Assembly: GCF_000239695.1 (NCBI RefSeq)
Contig: NZ_JH470339.1
Coordinates: 1-64,000 of the forward strand
Direction: 5' to 3'
Source of the DNA: Actinomyces graevenitzii C83
GTDB lineage: Bacteria; Actinomycetota; Actinomycetes; Actinomycetales; Actinomycetaceae
DNA length: 64,000 bases
Under the pieces are notes generated by a model that saw nothing but the letters and a program-made list of their open reading frames with translations, was not told the origin of the DNA and did not search any database. Position 1 is the first letter of the stretch, and each line of letters starts with the position of its first letter. Positions 34,873-43,454 of the stretch are shown here, one piece after another. A program made the translations under genes and the position numbers.

Positions 34873-36773
34873 GCGCCGCCTGCGGCTGCGACGAGCCGAC
34901 GACCAGCCCCGCAGACGAGGCAGAGGAAGCAGAGCGCCCGTGGTGGCGTGATCCCGGCCTGGTCGTGCCGATCCTCTCCGGCGTCGCGTTCGGCACCGGC
35001 CTGGCGTTGGAGTGGTCGGGGCTGCACATCGCGGCGCTGGTCGCGTTCTGGGCGGGCCTGCTGCTGGGCGCGTACACGTTCGTGCCCGGTGCGATCCGGA
35101 ATCTCGTTGTGAAGCGCAAGCTCGGGATCGCGCTGCTGATGACGATCAGCGCCGTGGGCGCGGTGATCCTCGGCTACGTCGAGGAGGCGGCCGCGCTGGC
35201 ATTCCTCTTCTCGATCGCCGAGGCCCTGGAGGACAAGGCGATGGACCGCGCCCGCGGCGGGCTGCGCGCGCTGCTGAAGCTCGTGCCGGAGACCGCGACC
35301 GTGCTGCGCGACGGGACCTCCGCCTCGGTCCCGGCCAGGGAGATCGCCATCGGCGACGTGCTGCTGGTCCGCCCTGGCGAGCGGGTCGCGACCGATGGGC
35401 TGGTCCGCTCGGGCCGGTCGAGCCTGGACACTTCGGCGATCACCGGTGAATCGATCCCGGTCGAGGTCGCGCCCGGAGAAGCGGTGTCGGCGGGCGCGAT
35501 CAACAGCGCCGGCGTGTTGGAGGTCGAGGCGACCGCCGCGGGCACCGACAACTCGCTGACCACGATCGTGGAGCTGGTAGAGCAGGCCCAGGCCGAAAAG
35601 GGCGACCGAGCCCGGATCGCTGACCGGATCGCCCGCCCGCTGGTGCCCGGCGTGATGGTCCTCGCCGTCCTCGTCGGCGTGCTCGGGTCCCTGCTCGGCG
35701 ACCCGGAGACCTGGATCACCCGCGCCCTGGTCGTCCTCGTCGCGGCCAGCCCCTGCGCGCTGGCGATCGCGGTGCCCGTCACCGTGGTCTCCGCGATCGG
35801 CGCGGCGACCAAGTTCGGCGTCGTCATCAAGAGCGGGGCCGCCTTCGAGCGCCTCGGCGGCATCCGGCACCTGGCCGTAGACAAGACCGGCACTCTGACC
35901 CGCAACCGGCCCGAGGTAACCGCCATCGTCGCTGCCCATGGGTTCGACGATGCGCAGGTGCTTGCTTGGGCTGCCGCCGTGGAGCAGCACTCGACGCACC
36001 CACTCGCCGCCGCCATCGCCGCCGCGGGCCGGGGAACCCCCGCCGCGCAGGACGTGGCCGAGGAGGCCGGGCACGGCATCGGTGGTCTGGTCGACGGCCG
36101 CAGGGTGGCGGTGGGCAGTCCGCGCTGGATCGACGCCGGTCCGCTCAAGGCCCGGGTCGAGGACCTGGAGGCCGAGGGGCAGACCTGCGTGCTCGTCACC
36201 GTCGACGGCTTCCTGGCCGGGGCGATCGGCGTCCGCGACGAGCTGCGCCCCGAGGTCCCCGAGGTCGTGCGGACCTTGCGTGACCAGGGCGTCGAGGTGA
36301 GCATGCTCACCGGCGACAACTCCCGCACCGCTGCTGCGCTGGCGAAGCTGGCCGGGATCGGCGACGTGCGCGCCGAGCTGCGTCCCGAGGACAAGGCTCG
36401 CATCGTCGCCGGGTTCTCGGAGACGTCGCCGACCGCGATGATCGGCGACGGCATCAACGACGCGCCCGCCCTGGCCGGGGCGACCGTGGGCATCGCGATG
36501 GGCGCGACCGGCTCCGACGCCGCGATCGAGTCCGCCGACGTCGCCTTCACCGGCCACGACCTCGGCCTCATCCCGCAGGCTCTGCTCCACGCCCGCCGCG
36601 GCGGCAGGATCATCAACCAGAACATCGTGCTGTCCTTGGCGATCATCACTGTGCTGTTGCCGCTGGCGATCACCGGCGTGCTCGGCCTGGCAGCGGTCGT
36701 CCTCGTGCACGAGGTCGCCGAAGTCGTCGTCATCGCCAACGGACTGCGGGCTGCGCGTGCCCGCAAGCAATAG
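34869..36773 (+). CDS. P1B-type heavy-metal efflux ATPase (CtpG/CadA-like)
   Basis: 634 residues from the GTG overlapping cmtR by four bases. It uses ATP to pump divalent metal (Cd, possibly Zn, Pb or Co) out of the cell. The membrane metal motif is Ser294-Pro295-Cys296 rather than CPC, the phosphorylation motif is DKTGTLT at Asp338, TGDNSRTA and GDGINDAPAL are present, and HEVAE (His614) is in the last membrane helix. SPC with a C-terminal HE motif suggests the P1B-4 group. There is no N-terminal heavy-metal domain, only CGC near the start. GC content is clearly higher than in the native genes. Gene position with cmtR indicates cadmium/lead resistance. Confidence 0.93.
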   Translation: MSAACGCDEPTTSPADEAEEAERPWWRDPGLVVPILSGVAFGTGLALEWSGLHIAALVAFWAGLLLGAYTFVPGAIRNLVVKRKLGIALLMTISAVGAVILGYVEEAAALAFLFSIAEALEDKAMDRARGGLRALLKLVPETATVLRDGTSASVPAREIAIGDVLLVRPGERVATDGLVRSGRSSLDTSAITGESIPVEVAPGEAVSAGAINSAGVLEVEATAAGTDNSLTTIVELVEQAQAEKGDRARIADRIARPLVPGVMVLAVLVGVLGSLLGDPETWITRALVVLVAASPCALAIAVPVTVVSAIGAATKFGVVIKSGAAFERLGGIRHLAVDKTGTLTRNRPEVTAIVAAHGFDDAQVLAWAAAVEQHSTHPLAAAIAAAGRGTPAAQDVAEEAGHGIGGLVDGRRVAVGSPRWIDAGPLKARVEDLEAEGQTCVLVTVDGFLAGAIGVRDELRPEVPEVVRTLRDQGVEVSMLTGDNSRTAAALAKLAGIGDVRAELRPEDKARIVAGFSETSPTAMIGDGINDAPALAGATVGIAMGATGSDAAIESADVAFTGHDLGLIPQALLHARRGGRIINQNIVLSLAIITVLLPLAITGVLGLAAVVLVHEVAEVVVIANGLRAARARKQ

Positions 36774-36798
36774 GTGTTCCGTCCAATGCCATAACTCA

Positions 36799-36818
36799 GA
36801 CATGCGCTAGCGCATGTC
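36799..36818. repeat. 20-bp perfect palindrome at the module's right junction
   Basis: GACATGCGCTAGCGCATGTC reads the same on both strands. Its right half belongs to the LLM oxidoreductase remnant (VDMR codons) and its left half to the incoming module, so the breakpoint lies at its centre. Confidence 0.75.
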
Positions 36819-37058
36819 GACGACGCAGGTGCCCAGCTCGATCTTGGAGGTGCGCGCCCCCATGGCGGCTAGAAGCGGGAAGGGGCTGGCTTGCTGACGC
36901 GCAAAGTGGTGTACGCGCACATAAGCCCCATCAATACCAAGCTGCTCGGCGCCCTGAGCTAGGTCAATGGCCTGTAGTAGGGAGTCGGCTGCGGTGCGAG
37001 TTTGGGATCCCTGGTAGGGGCCCTAGTGTCCAAAGGAGAGGAAACCAATTTTCTTCAT
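36809..37058 (-). pseudogene. Luciferase-like (LLM) flavin oxidoreductase, N-terminal remnant with in-frame stop
   Basis: Minus-strand reading from the ATG at 37058 gives MKKIGFLSFGH, a TAG, then GPYQGSQTRTAADSLLQAID and, further on, VRVHHFARQQASPFPLLAA and ELGTCVVDMR. This is the N-terminus of a bacterial luciferase-like monooxygenase; family members have Trp (TGG) where the TAG stands. The frame ends at the junction with the metal-resistance module. The C-terminal remnant is at 34299-34436. The gene is thus dead twice over: one nonsense codon and a deletion. Confidence 0.8.
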
Positions 37059-37204
37059 AGCTGAGCCTTTCTGTTGACCTCAGTATGGTTGAATATTAAA
37101 CTAAAATAATGTGTGGGTCGACACGGCTGGAATTTCGGATTATGAAAACGGGACCTAAAGGTAAAACTGATCAGGTATATATGGGGTAGTTCTAAGGAGT
37201 AGAC

Positions 37205-37681
37205 ATGTCACTTGCCCCAGCTGATATTGAGTTTCGCCCGGTTTCGCACTCGCTGATAGCGCTGCGACTGATCAACGTAGTCATTTTTATGCTGCTGCTT
37301 TTAGGTGGCAGCGCTGTGGCCGCGCTAGCAATTTCCCCGCTGCTTTGGGCGGTGTTTGGGCTGTTTGCGCTGATCACCTGCTGGCTACTGTGGCTAGTGC
37401 CGCGCCAGGTCAAAAACATGGGCTACGCCCTAACCGACACGGAGCTGATCTACAAGCGTGGCGCCATGTGGCGCACAGTTACCGTGGTGCCCTATGGCCG
37501 TATGCAGTATGTGGATCTAAGCCAGGGCCCGCTGATGCGCATGTTTGGCATTTCTGACCTGCGCCTACACACCGCGAGCGCCTCAACTATTTCCAATATT
37601 CAGGGTCTACCCACTGGTGAAGCTGAGGCGCTACGTGAACACCTTAGCCGCCTTGGTAGCTCCCAGATGGCAGGGCTGTGA
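37205..37681 (+). CDS. Bacterial PH-domain membrane protein (YdbS-like)
   Basis: 158 residues with two membrane helices (about 18-42 and 44-64) followed by a bacterial PH domain (about 75-150, with YGRMQYVDLSQGPLMRMFG). AAGGAG precedes the ATG and a TATATAT box lies about 30 bases upstream. It overlaps the next gene, a second and larger PH-domain protein, and the pair corresponds to ydbS-ydbT. The function is unknown; a role in membrane homeostasis is suggested in other bacteria. Confidence 0.88.
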   Translation: MSLAPADIEFRPVSHSLIALRLINVVIFMLLLLGGSAVAALAISPLLWAVFGLFALITCWLLWLVPRQVKNMGYALTDTELIYKRGAMWRTVTVVPYGRMQYVDLSQGPLMRMFGISDLRLHTASASTISNIQGLPTGEAEALREHLSRLGSSQMAGL

Positions 37682-39474
37682 TGAGTGAATTTCTGCCTGC
37701 AAACGGCTTTGATGCCTCTTCGCGTGAGCTGTTTAATCAGCGCATGCAAGCTGGCGCCCCTAAACCCATAGCGTTAGGTCAGCCCCAACGCCTGCACTGG
37801 TTGACCCCAATCCTTAAAACCTGGCAGCTAGTGTTGGCGCTGCTTGCTTTCCTGGCTTACCAGAATTTGCAGGAAATACGTGAGCTATCTGAGCAAGCCG
37901 AAAATTACCACCTGCTTGATGATGTGGGCTTAGTGGTGCTGGTTGTGCTTGTGGGCGTGGTTGCGTTTTTGGCAATTATGGGCCTGTATGCGTATGTGTC
38001 TTGGCGGTGCATGAGCTACACTCTGGATGCTAAATCCATTACTTTGCACCAGGGCATTATTTTTAAAAATAAGCGCAGCGTATATCTAGAGCGCATTCAG
38101 TCGGTAGATATCAATCGCACCCTGGTGGCTCGCCTGCTGGGTTTGGGTACAGTGCGTATTGAAAGTGCTGGTGGCAGTGGCTCTAACCTGGATCTGTCTT
38201 ATCTGAAGAACTCTGAGTTGGCTGGGATTCGCGCCCAGCTGTTGGAAGCGGCTTTTGCTGCTAAGGCTCCCCATGAGGGGGCGGCTATGGGCCTGGCTCA
38301 GATGGCTCCTGGGGCGCCGGTTCCAGGCGTGCAGCCAGCGTCGCAGCCGGGCGGTCAAATGCCGACGGCGAACGGTGTGCCTGCGGAGGCGGTGCAGGCT
38401 GCCGGGGCTCAGGTGCCGCCGCAGCCGGGCGGTCAAATGCCGGGCCAGTATGTTCAAGGTGATCACTACACTCAGGCCGGCCAGTATGGCGCCGGTCAGT
38501 ACGCTGCGGGCGCGCAGCTGCAAGAACAAACCCTGTATTCGGTCAGCACCACTAGGCTAATTGGCTCCTACCTGCTCACCCCGGCCCTAGTGGTGAGCGC
38601 GGTGGCTGTAATTGCCATCATTATTACCGGAGTTTTAGCGCTAAGCGGGGTAAGTAACGCTGGCGCCATTATGGGGGCTGGTTTTGGTGTATTTGCTGCA
38701 GCCAGCGCCATGGCCTCTAGCCTGTGGGGTCGCTTTAACCACGACTTCAACTTCTCCCTAGCGGTTTCCCGCGTGGGCCTGCGTCTGCACGGAGGCCTAA
38801 CCCAAACCTATTCACGTACCTTGCCACCTAACCGCATTCACGCCGTCGAGCTAACCCAACCGTTAATGTGGCGCTTAAAGGGCTGGTGGCGTGTGGAGGT
38901 ACTCACCGCCGGCGTCAGCGGCGCAAGTGAGGGCACTGATTCCACCGGTGAAAACAAAGCCAACTTCACCGCCGACTCGCTTCTGCCAGTAGGTGACTGG
39001 GGTCAAGCTCTCTACGCCCTATGGCTGGTTATTCCAGAGCTAGCCAGCGCCAACCCGCAAGCCCTGCTAAGCAACATGGCCTACGGCGTCGGCACTGCCA
39101 ACCCCAGCGGCGACCACCTGTGGTGCGCCCCGGGCCGCACCCGCTGGCTCGACCCGCTGCTATACAAGCGTAACGCGGTGGCCGTAACCGACACCGCCGT
39201 GCTTATCCGCGCCGGGCGCTTCAAGCGACGCCTGATTGTGCTCACCCACGAGCGCAGCCAATCCCTGGCGCTAAGCCAAGGCCCCTTCGAGCGTCTAGTG
39301 GATGTAGCCAACATTAAGTTCGATATGGTGCCCGGCCCGATCAAGCCGGTGATCCGCCACCTAGACACTGGCCAGGCCCGCCAGTTGTGGGCGCACCAGG
39401 CACATCGTGCCCGCATGCGCCGCGCCGCCGAAGAAAACTGGCTAGGGCGCGTTAGCACCACCCACCCAAGCTAA
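37678..39474 (+). CDS. Bacterial PH-domain membrane protein (YdbT-like)
   Basis: 598 residues from GTG (an ATG at 37681 is equally possible). Membrane helices lie at about 43-60, 78-105, 300-325 and 332-350. Bacterial PH domains occupy about 115-185, 360-430 and 490-570. A Gly/Pro/Gln linker (about 205-280) carries repeated QPGGQMP units that look like a low-complexity insertion. It is coupled to the preceding YdbS-like gene. Confidence 0.87.
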   Translation: MMSEFLPANGFDASSRELFNQRMQAGAPKPIALGQPQRLHWLTPILKTWQLVLALLAFLAYQNLQEIRELSEQAENYHLLDDVGLVVLVVLVGVVAFLAIMGLYAYVSWRCMSYTLDAKSITLHQGIIFKNKRSVYLERIQSVDINRTLVARLLGLGTVRIESAGGSGSNLDLSYLKNSELAGIRAQLLEAAFAAKAPHEGAAMGLAQMAPGAPVPGVQPASQPGGQMPTANGVPAEAVQAAGAQVPPQPGGQMPGQYVQGDHYTQAGQYGAGQYAAGAQLQEQTLYSVSTTRLIGSYLLTPALVVSAVAVIAIIITGVLALSGVSNAGAIMGAGFGVFAAASAMASSLWGRFNHDFNFSLAVSRVGLRLHGGLTQTYSRTLPPNRIHAVELTQPLMWRLKGWWRVEVLTAGVSGASEGTDSTGENKANFTADSLLPVGDWGQALYALWLVIPELASANPQALLSNMAYGVGTANPSGDHLWCAPGRTRWLDPLLYKRNAVAVTDTAVLIRAGRFKRRLIVLTHERSQSLALSQGPFERLVDVANIKFDMVPGPIKPVIRHLDTGQARQLWAHQAHRARMRRAAEENWLGRVSTTHPS

Positions 39475-39844
39475 TAGCCAACCGTAACTTAACTAGCCCC
39501 GGGCCCAGCCTTGAACTGCCTCCCGTTTCTTGGACATCGAAATTGAAGTCCAGGGAATGGGAGGCTTTTCGCATGCACTATGTATATAGGTTTAGGCGCG
39601 AGGCAGAGAGGGGGAGAGAAGCGGGGGGAGAGAGAAGCGGGGTGAGAACGCAGATTGGGCCGCCACTCATACTTAAGGATGAGGTCCGCGCCCCGCCCCG
39701 CCCACCACAGGCTCATCTCAGCCCGCGGAAGTAGCGAGGAGCCCCGCATCCGTAGCTAAAGGCCCGGTGAACACCCACCAAAATCAACCTGGAGGATGAG
39801 AAAAACCCTGTAGTCAGCGCCATATAGCGTTAAATAGTTGAACT
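39475..39844. other. 370-base gap: IS remnant, purine-rich tract and promoter of the ABC operon
   Basis: After the PH-domain gene comes a 59-bp copy of the IS3 left end (39512-39570), then a purine-rich GAGAGGGGGAGAG-type tract (about 39600-39650) and GC-rich sequence without a credible gene. TAAATA at 39831-39836 is eight bases before the ABC ATPase ATG and may drive a leaderless transcript. Confidence 0.6.
39512..39570 (+). mobile_element. 59-bp remnant of the IS3-family left end
   Basis: All 59 bases are identical to 20414-20472 of the intact IS, from just inside its terminal repeat to the base before the orfA ATG. The outermost 16 bases of the IS and everything from orfA onward are missing. 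It includes the CCTCCC/GGGAGG hairpin and sits at the left edge of the ABC transporter pair. Confidence 0.85.
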
Positions 39845-40612
39845 ATGACTACGACAACTCCTCACGCCCAGACGGCACAGCCTGCCGTCTCCGCACGAAA
39901 CCTTTCCAAAACCTACGGCATGGGCGAAGCTACCGTCCACGCCCTCAACAACGTCTCCGTTGACTTTGAGCAGGGCAAGTTCACCGCCATCATGGGCCCC
40001 TCCGGCTCCGGTAAGTCCACGCTGATGCAGACCATCGCAACCCTGGACACCCCCGACCCGAACCCGGCAACTTCCATCCGTATTAGCGGTACCGAACTCT
40101 TCGGCCTGAAGGACAACGCCCTCACCGAGTTCCGCCGCGAACAAATCGGCTTCATCTTCCAGGCGTTCAACCTGGTACCCACCCTCACCGCGGGCCAGAA
40201 CATTGACCTGCCCCTGGGCCTCGCCGGTAAGAAGCCCGATGCGCAGTGGCGTGACTACCTGGTCAAGACCCTCGGCCTGGAAACCCGCCTCGACCACCGC
40301 CCCGAACAGCTCTCCGGCGGTCAGCAGCAGCGCGTCGCCATCGTGCGCGCCCTGCTTGCACGCCCCGAAGTGATCTTCGCCGACGAACCGACCGGTAACC
40401 TCGACTCCAACTCCGGCGCCGAGGTGCTGCGCCTGCTGCGTGCCGCCGTAACCGACCACGCACAGACCATCCTCATGGTCACCCACGACGCAAACGCCGC
40501 CTCCTACGCAGACCGCGTGGTCTTCATCAAGGACGGCATGGTCGCCGGCGAAATGATCGAACCCACCTACGACGCCGTCCTCGGCGCAATGGCACAGCTG
40601 GAAGGTCGATAA
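39845..40612 (+). CDS. ABC transporter ATP-binding protein (MacB/LolD type)
   Basis: 255 residues. Walker A GPSGSGKST is near residue 40, the signature LSGGQQQRVAIVRALLARP near 157, Walker B VIFADEPTGNLD near 178. It powers the adjacent FtsX-like permease; this subfamily exports lipids, peptides or antibiotics. Codons are dominated by CTC/CTG and GTC with few CTA, unlike the native neighbours, and an IS remnant lies just upstream, both pointing to transfer. Confidence 0.95.
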   Translation: MTTTTPHAQTAQPAVSARNLSKTYGMGEATVHALNNVSVDFEQGKFTAIMGPSGSGKSTLMQTIATLDTPDPNPATSIRISGTELFGLKDNALTEFRREQIGFIFQAFNLVPTLTAGQNIDLPLGLAGKKPDAQWRDYLVKTLGLETRLDHRPEQLSGGQQQRVAIVRALLARPEVIFADEPTGNLDSNSGAEVLRLLRAAVTDHAQTILMVTHDANAASYADRVVFIKDGMVAGEMIEPTYDAVLGAMAQLEGR

Positions 40613-40615
40613 GCC

Positions 40616-43327
40616 GTGGCAACCACACTGAACACGGTGGCGCGCTCCAACCTGCGCGCCTCCAAAGGAAAATACGTCCTCACGGGCATAGGCATCGCGA
40701 TTTCCTCCTTCTTCATCGCCGCCATCATGATGCTAACGAACTCGCTGCAGGCGACCGTCAACTCCTCCGTCAGTGACGTGCTCTCCCGTGCCGAGGCGGT
40801 CGTCGCCTCCGCCGCTACAACCAGCGACGGTCAAGACAGCAGCGCCATCTACCTGACCCGTGAGCAGATTCAGAAAGTAGAACAGAGCGACCTGCTCTCC
40901 GGCTACTGGGTGCAGTACGCCGTTGCGGGTACGATCGGCACCGGCGACCAGGCAGCCCAGGTGCAGTACAACCAGCTACCCGCCGACTCGAGCCTCTTCC
41001 CGTACAAGGTGCAGGGCAAAATCCCCGGTAGCGACCACGAAATCATGGTCTCTACCTACTTCGCGAAGAAGCACAACCTCTCGCTGAACAGCAAGGTCAC
41101 CAGCACCGACGTTGTAGAATCCGTCAGTGCACCCGGTACTGACAAGACCGCCGAATACACCGTCGTCGGTCTCTTCGACCCCGGCTTTGAAGGCTCCACC
41201 ACCAACCAGGCTGTCTTCATTGGTGGCACCAGCCTCGGTGAAGCCACCCTGAAAGCAGCCGAGACAGAAAACAGTAGCTCGGCGGCAGGCTACCGGAGCA
41301 GGGGTGGCGCGAACCTCATCTACCTCAAGTTCAAGGACGGCGTAACCGACGCCAAACTCAAGAGCTTGCAGGAGTCCCTCAGCAGCGGCGACACCAAGAA
41401 CGACCCGCGCGTCATGACTGGTCAGCAGCTGCTGGAAGACTACCAGAAGAGTATCTCCACGGTCTTCACCTCCATTAGCGTGGTCCTGGGTGCCTTCGCG
41501 GCCCTGGCTCTGCTGGTTTCGTCCTTCGTTATCTCCAACACCTTTGCGGTGCTGGTCGGCCAGCGCATCCGCGAGCTCGCCCTGCTGCGCACCCTCGGTG
41601 CCCGCGGCGGCTCCCTCGTGCGGATGCTACTCGTCGAATCCATTACCGTGGGCGTGGTGTTCTCCCTCATCGGTGCGTTGCTGACCTTCCCGGTCGGCAT
41701 GCTGGTGGGAAGCATGGTTTCGACCATCATGATCTCGTACTCCATCACCCCGGTGATTATCAGTACCCTGATCTGCACCATCGTCACGGTGCTGGCGTCG
41801 CTCTCCCCGGCACGAAGCGCCCTGCGCATCTCACCGATTAGCGCGATGAGCGAGCACACCAACCGCGAAGTCAGCAAGCCCGGTAAGGTCGGCCCGATCT
41901 TCGGCGTGCTCTTCGCCATCGGTGGCGTGGTCGCTGTTGTGACTGCTCTTGATAAGGCAACCAGCACGGACCGCGACGGTAACTTCGCAATCTTCCTCGG
42001 CATGTTCGCAGCACTGCTGCTCGGTATTGCGGTCTTCCTCATCACCCCGCTGGTGCTGCCCCCGCTGGTACGTGCCCTCGGCATGGTCACCCGCACTCAG
42101 ACCGGTAAGCTTGCGCTCGCCAACGCGCTGCGTTCGCCCAAGCGCACCGTCTCCACCGGCCGTACCGTGCTCGTCGGTACCCTGGTCGTGTCGATTGTGC
42201 TGACCGGCTACACGGTTCTGAGCGCATCGTTCGTCAAGGCGCTGGATCAGCAGTACCCGATTTCTGCGCAGGCGAAGTACAGCTCCTATGACCAGTCTGA
42301 GGCTGCCTCCACCGTGACCAAGGCGGAAGAGATTGCCTCCAAGGCCAAGGGCATTAAGAACGTTCAAGCGGCCGCTGTTGGTTACGCCGCCGGCGTGGTT
42401 GACTACACCGTCGAGTACGAGGGTCAGAGCGTCAACCAGAACGCTGACCTGGTGGCGCTAAGCTCCTCCGACCTGAAGGCTATCCTGCCGGACGAAAACT
42501 CGAACCTTGCCGACGACACTGTGCTCGTACCTCAGGCACTCTGGAACTCTCTCGGACTGAATGAGTCCAGCCGACTGAAAGCGCGCGGCCCGCTCGGCGA
42601 ACTGGAACTCAAGCCCGTCAAGTCCGAAACCAAGCAGAACCTGCTGATCGTCAACCCTGCCACCGCCGCTAAGCTGCAGGACGCCAAGAACCCGCAGGCA
42701 GTTGCCAACCCCGCCGCTGAGGAAGCTCAGACCAAGGCAGCACATCTGACCGTCACCAGCCAGGCACGCGGTAATAGCACCGTCGTTCTGGTGCGTGCGG
42801 CAACCCCGCTGACCAGCAGCGAGAATGTGACCCTGCAGGCTGACCTGAACCGAATCAGCCCGGACAGCTCCTTTACCGGTGGTTTGCAGGAACGTCAGAC
42901 CTACGACCAGCTGCTGACCGTTATGCTGACCTTCACCCTGGTGATGCTCCTGCTCGCAGTGATCATCTCCATCATCGGTGTGGCAAACACGATGACCCTG
43001 TCGGTCAACGAACGCCGCCGTGAGAACGCGATGCTCCGCTCGCTGGGCCTGTCCCGCAAGCAGCTGCGCCGCATGATCTCCATTGAGGCGATCCTGATTA
43101 CGCTCGCAGCAGTGGTGCTCGGCATGATTGCTGGTACGGTCATCGGTGCGGTTTCTGCGAAGATCGTGATGGCTGCCGTGAGTGCCAGCGCCCCGCTCGT
43201 GCTTGACCTGCCGTACGTCTGGTACGTGGTCATCCTCATTGTGGGTGTGCTCGCCGCGATGCTCGCTTCGGCTCTGCCGGCGGCTCGTTCGGCTCGCATG
43301 TCCCCGGTTGAGGGTATGCGCGGCTAA
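40616..43327 (+). CDS. ABC transporter permease, FtsX/MacB family
   Basis: 903 residues from a GTG three bases after the ATPase gene. An N-terminal membrane helix (about 18-40) leads to a large extracytoplasmic domain (about 45-275). FtsX domain 1 follows (about 280-400), then more helices (about 425-510), a second extracytoplasmic domain (about 530-755) and a C-terminal FtsX domain (about 765-900) ending ARSARMSPVEGMRG. This duplicated MacB-like layout is typical of actinobacterial export permeases. The substrate is unknown. Codon use matches its ATPase and not the native genes. Confidence 0.93.
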   Translation: MATTLNTVARSNLRASKGKYVLTGIGIAISSFFIAAIMMLTNSLQATVNSSVSDVLSRAEAVVASAATTSDGQDSSAIYLTREQIQKVEQSDLLSGYWVQYAVAGTIGTGDQAAQVQYNQLPADSSLFPYKVQGKIPGSDHEIMVSTYFAKKHNLSLNSKVTSTDVVESVSAPGTDKTAEYTVVGLFDPGFEGSTTNQAVFIGGTSLGEATLKAAETENSSSAAGYRSRGGANLIYLKFKDGVTDAKLKSLQESLSSGDTKNDPRVMTGQQLLEDYQKSISTVFTSISVVLGAFAALALLVSSFVISNTFAVLVGQRIRELALLRTLGARGGSLVRMLLVESITVGVVFSLIGALLTFPVGMLVGSMVSTIMISYSITPVIISTLICTIVTVLASLSPARSALRISPISAMSEHTNREVSKPGKVGPIFGVLFAIGGVVAVVTALDKATSTDRDGNFAIFLGMFAALLLGIAVFLITPLVLPPLVRALGMVTRTQTGKLALANALRSPKRTVSTGRTVLVGTLVVSIVLTGYTVLSASFVKALDQQYPISAQAKYSSYDQSEAASTVTKAEEIASKAKGIKNVQAAAVGYAAGVVDYTVEYEGQSVNQNADLVALSSSDLKAILPDENSNLADDTVLVPQALWNSLGLNESSRLKARGPLGELELKPVKSETKQNLLIVNPATAAKLQDAKNPQAVANPAAEEAQTKAAHLTVTSQARGNSTVVLVRAATPLTSSENVTLQADLNRISPDSSFTGGLQERQTYDQLLTVMLTFTLVMLLLAVIISIIGVANTMTLSVNERRRENAMLRSLGLSRKQLRRMISIEAILITLAAVVLGMIAGTVIGAVSAKIVMAAVSASAPLVLDLPYVWYVVILIVGVLAAMLASALPAARSARMSPVEGMRG

Positions 43328-43384
43328 CCCGGCATAGTCACTGTATTCGGTGTATCCCCGGATACTCGGTGTGAGAAAGTAACG

Positions 43385-43427
43385 CCCCGGAGGGTGCCTC
43401 AATGGTGAACTGCGGCCCGGGGTTTTT
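43385..43427 (+). terminator. Terminator after the ABC operon
   Basis: CCCCGG (43385-43390) pairs with CCGGGG (43417-43422) across a 26-base loop and is followed by TTTTT. It ends just before the promoter of the next gene. Confidence 0.65.
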
Positions 43428-43441
43428 GTGTGGCGGGCCCA

Positions 43442-43447
43442 TATAAT
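43442..43447 (+). promoter_or_regulatory. -10 box of a leaderless promoter
   Basis: A perfect TATAAT lies seven bases before the GTG at 43455, with no ribosome site between. This fits leaderless transcription of the DUF2520-panC-panD run and settles the start codon. Confidence 0.7.
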
Positions 43448-43454
43448 TGCCAGC

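Noticed and set aside
34725..36803. A 692-residue open frame on the minus strand opposite the metal ATPase
   Set aside because: It is a shadow of a very GC-rich gene; the product is Arg/Gly/Asp-rich low complexity and the plus-strand ATPase has every family motif.
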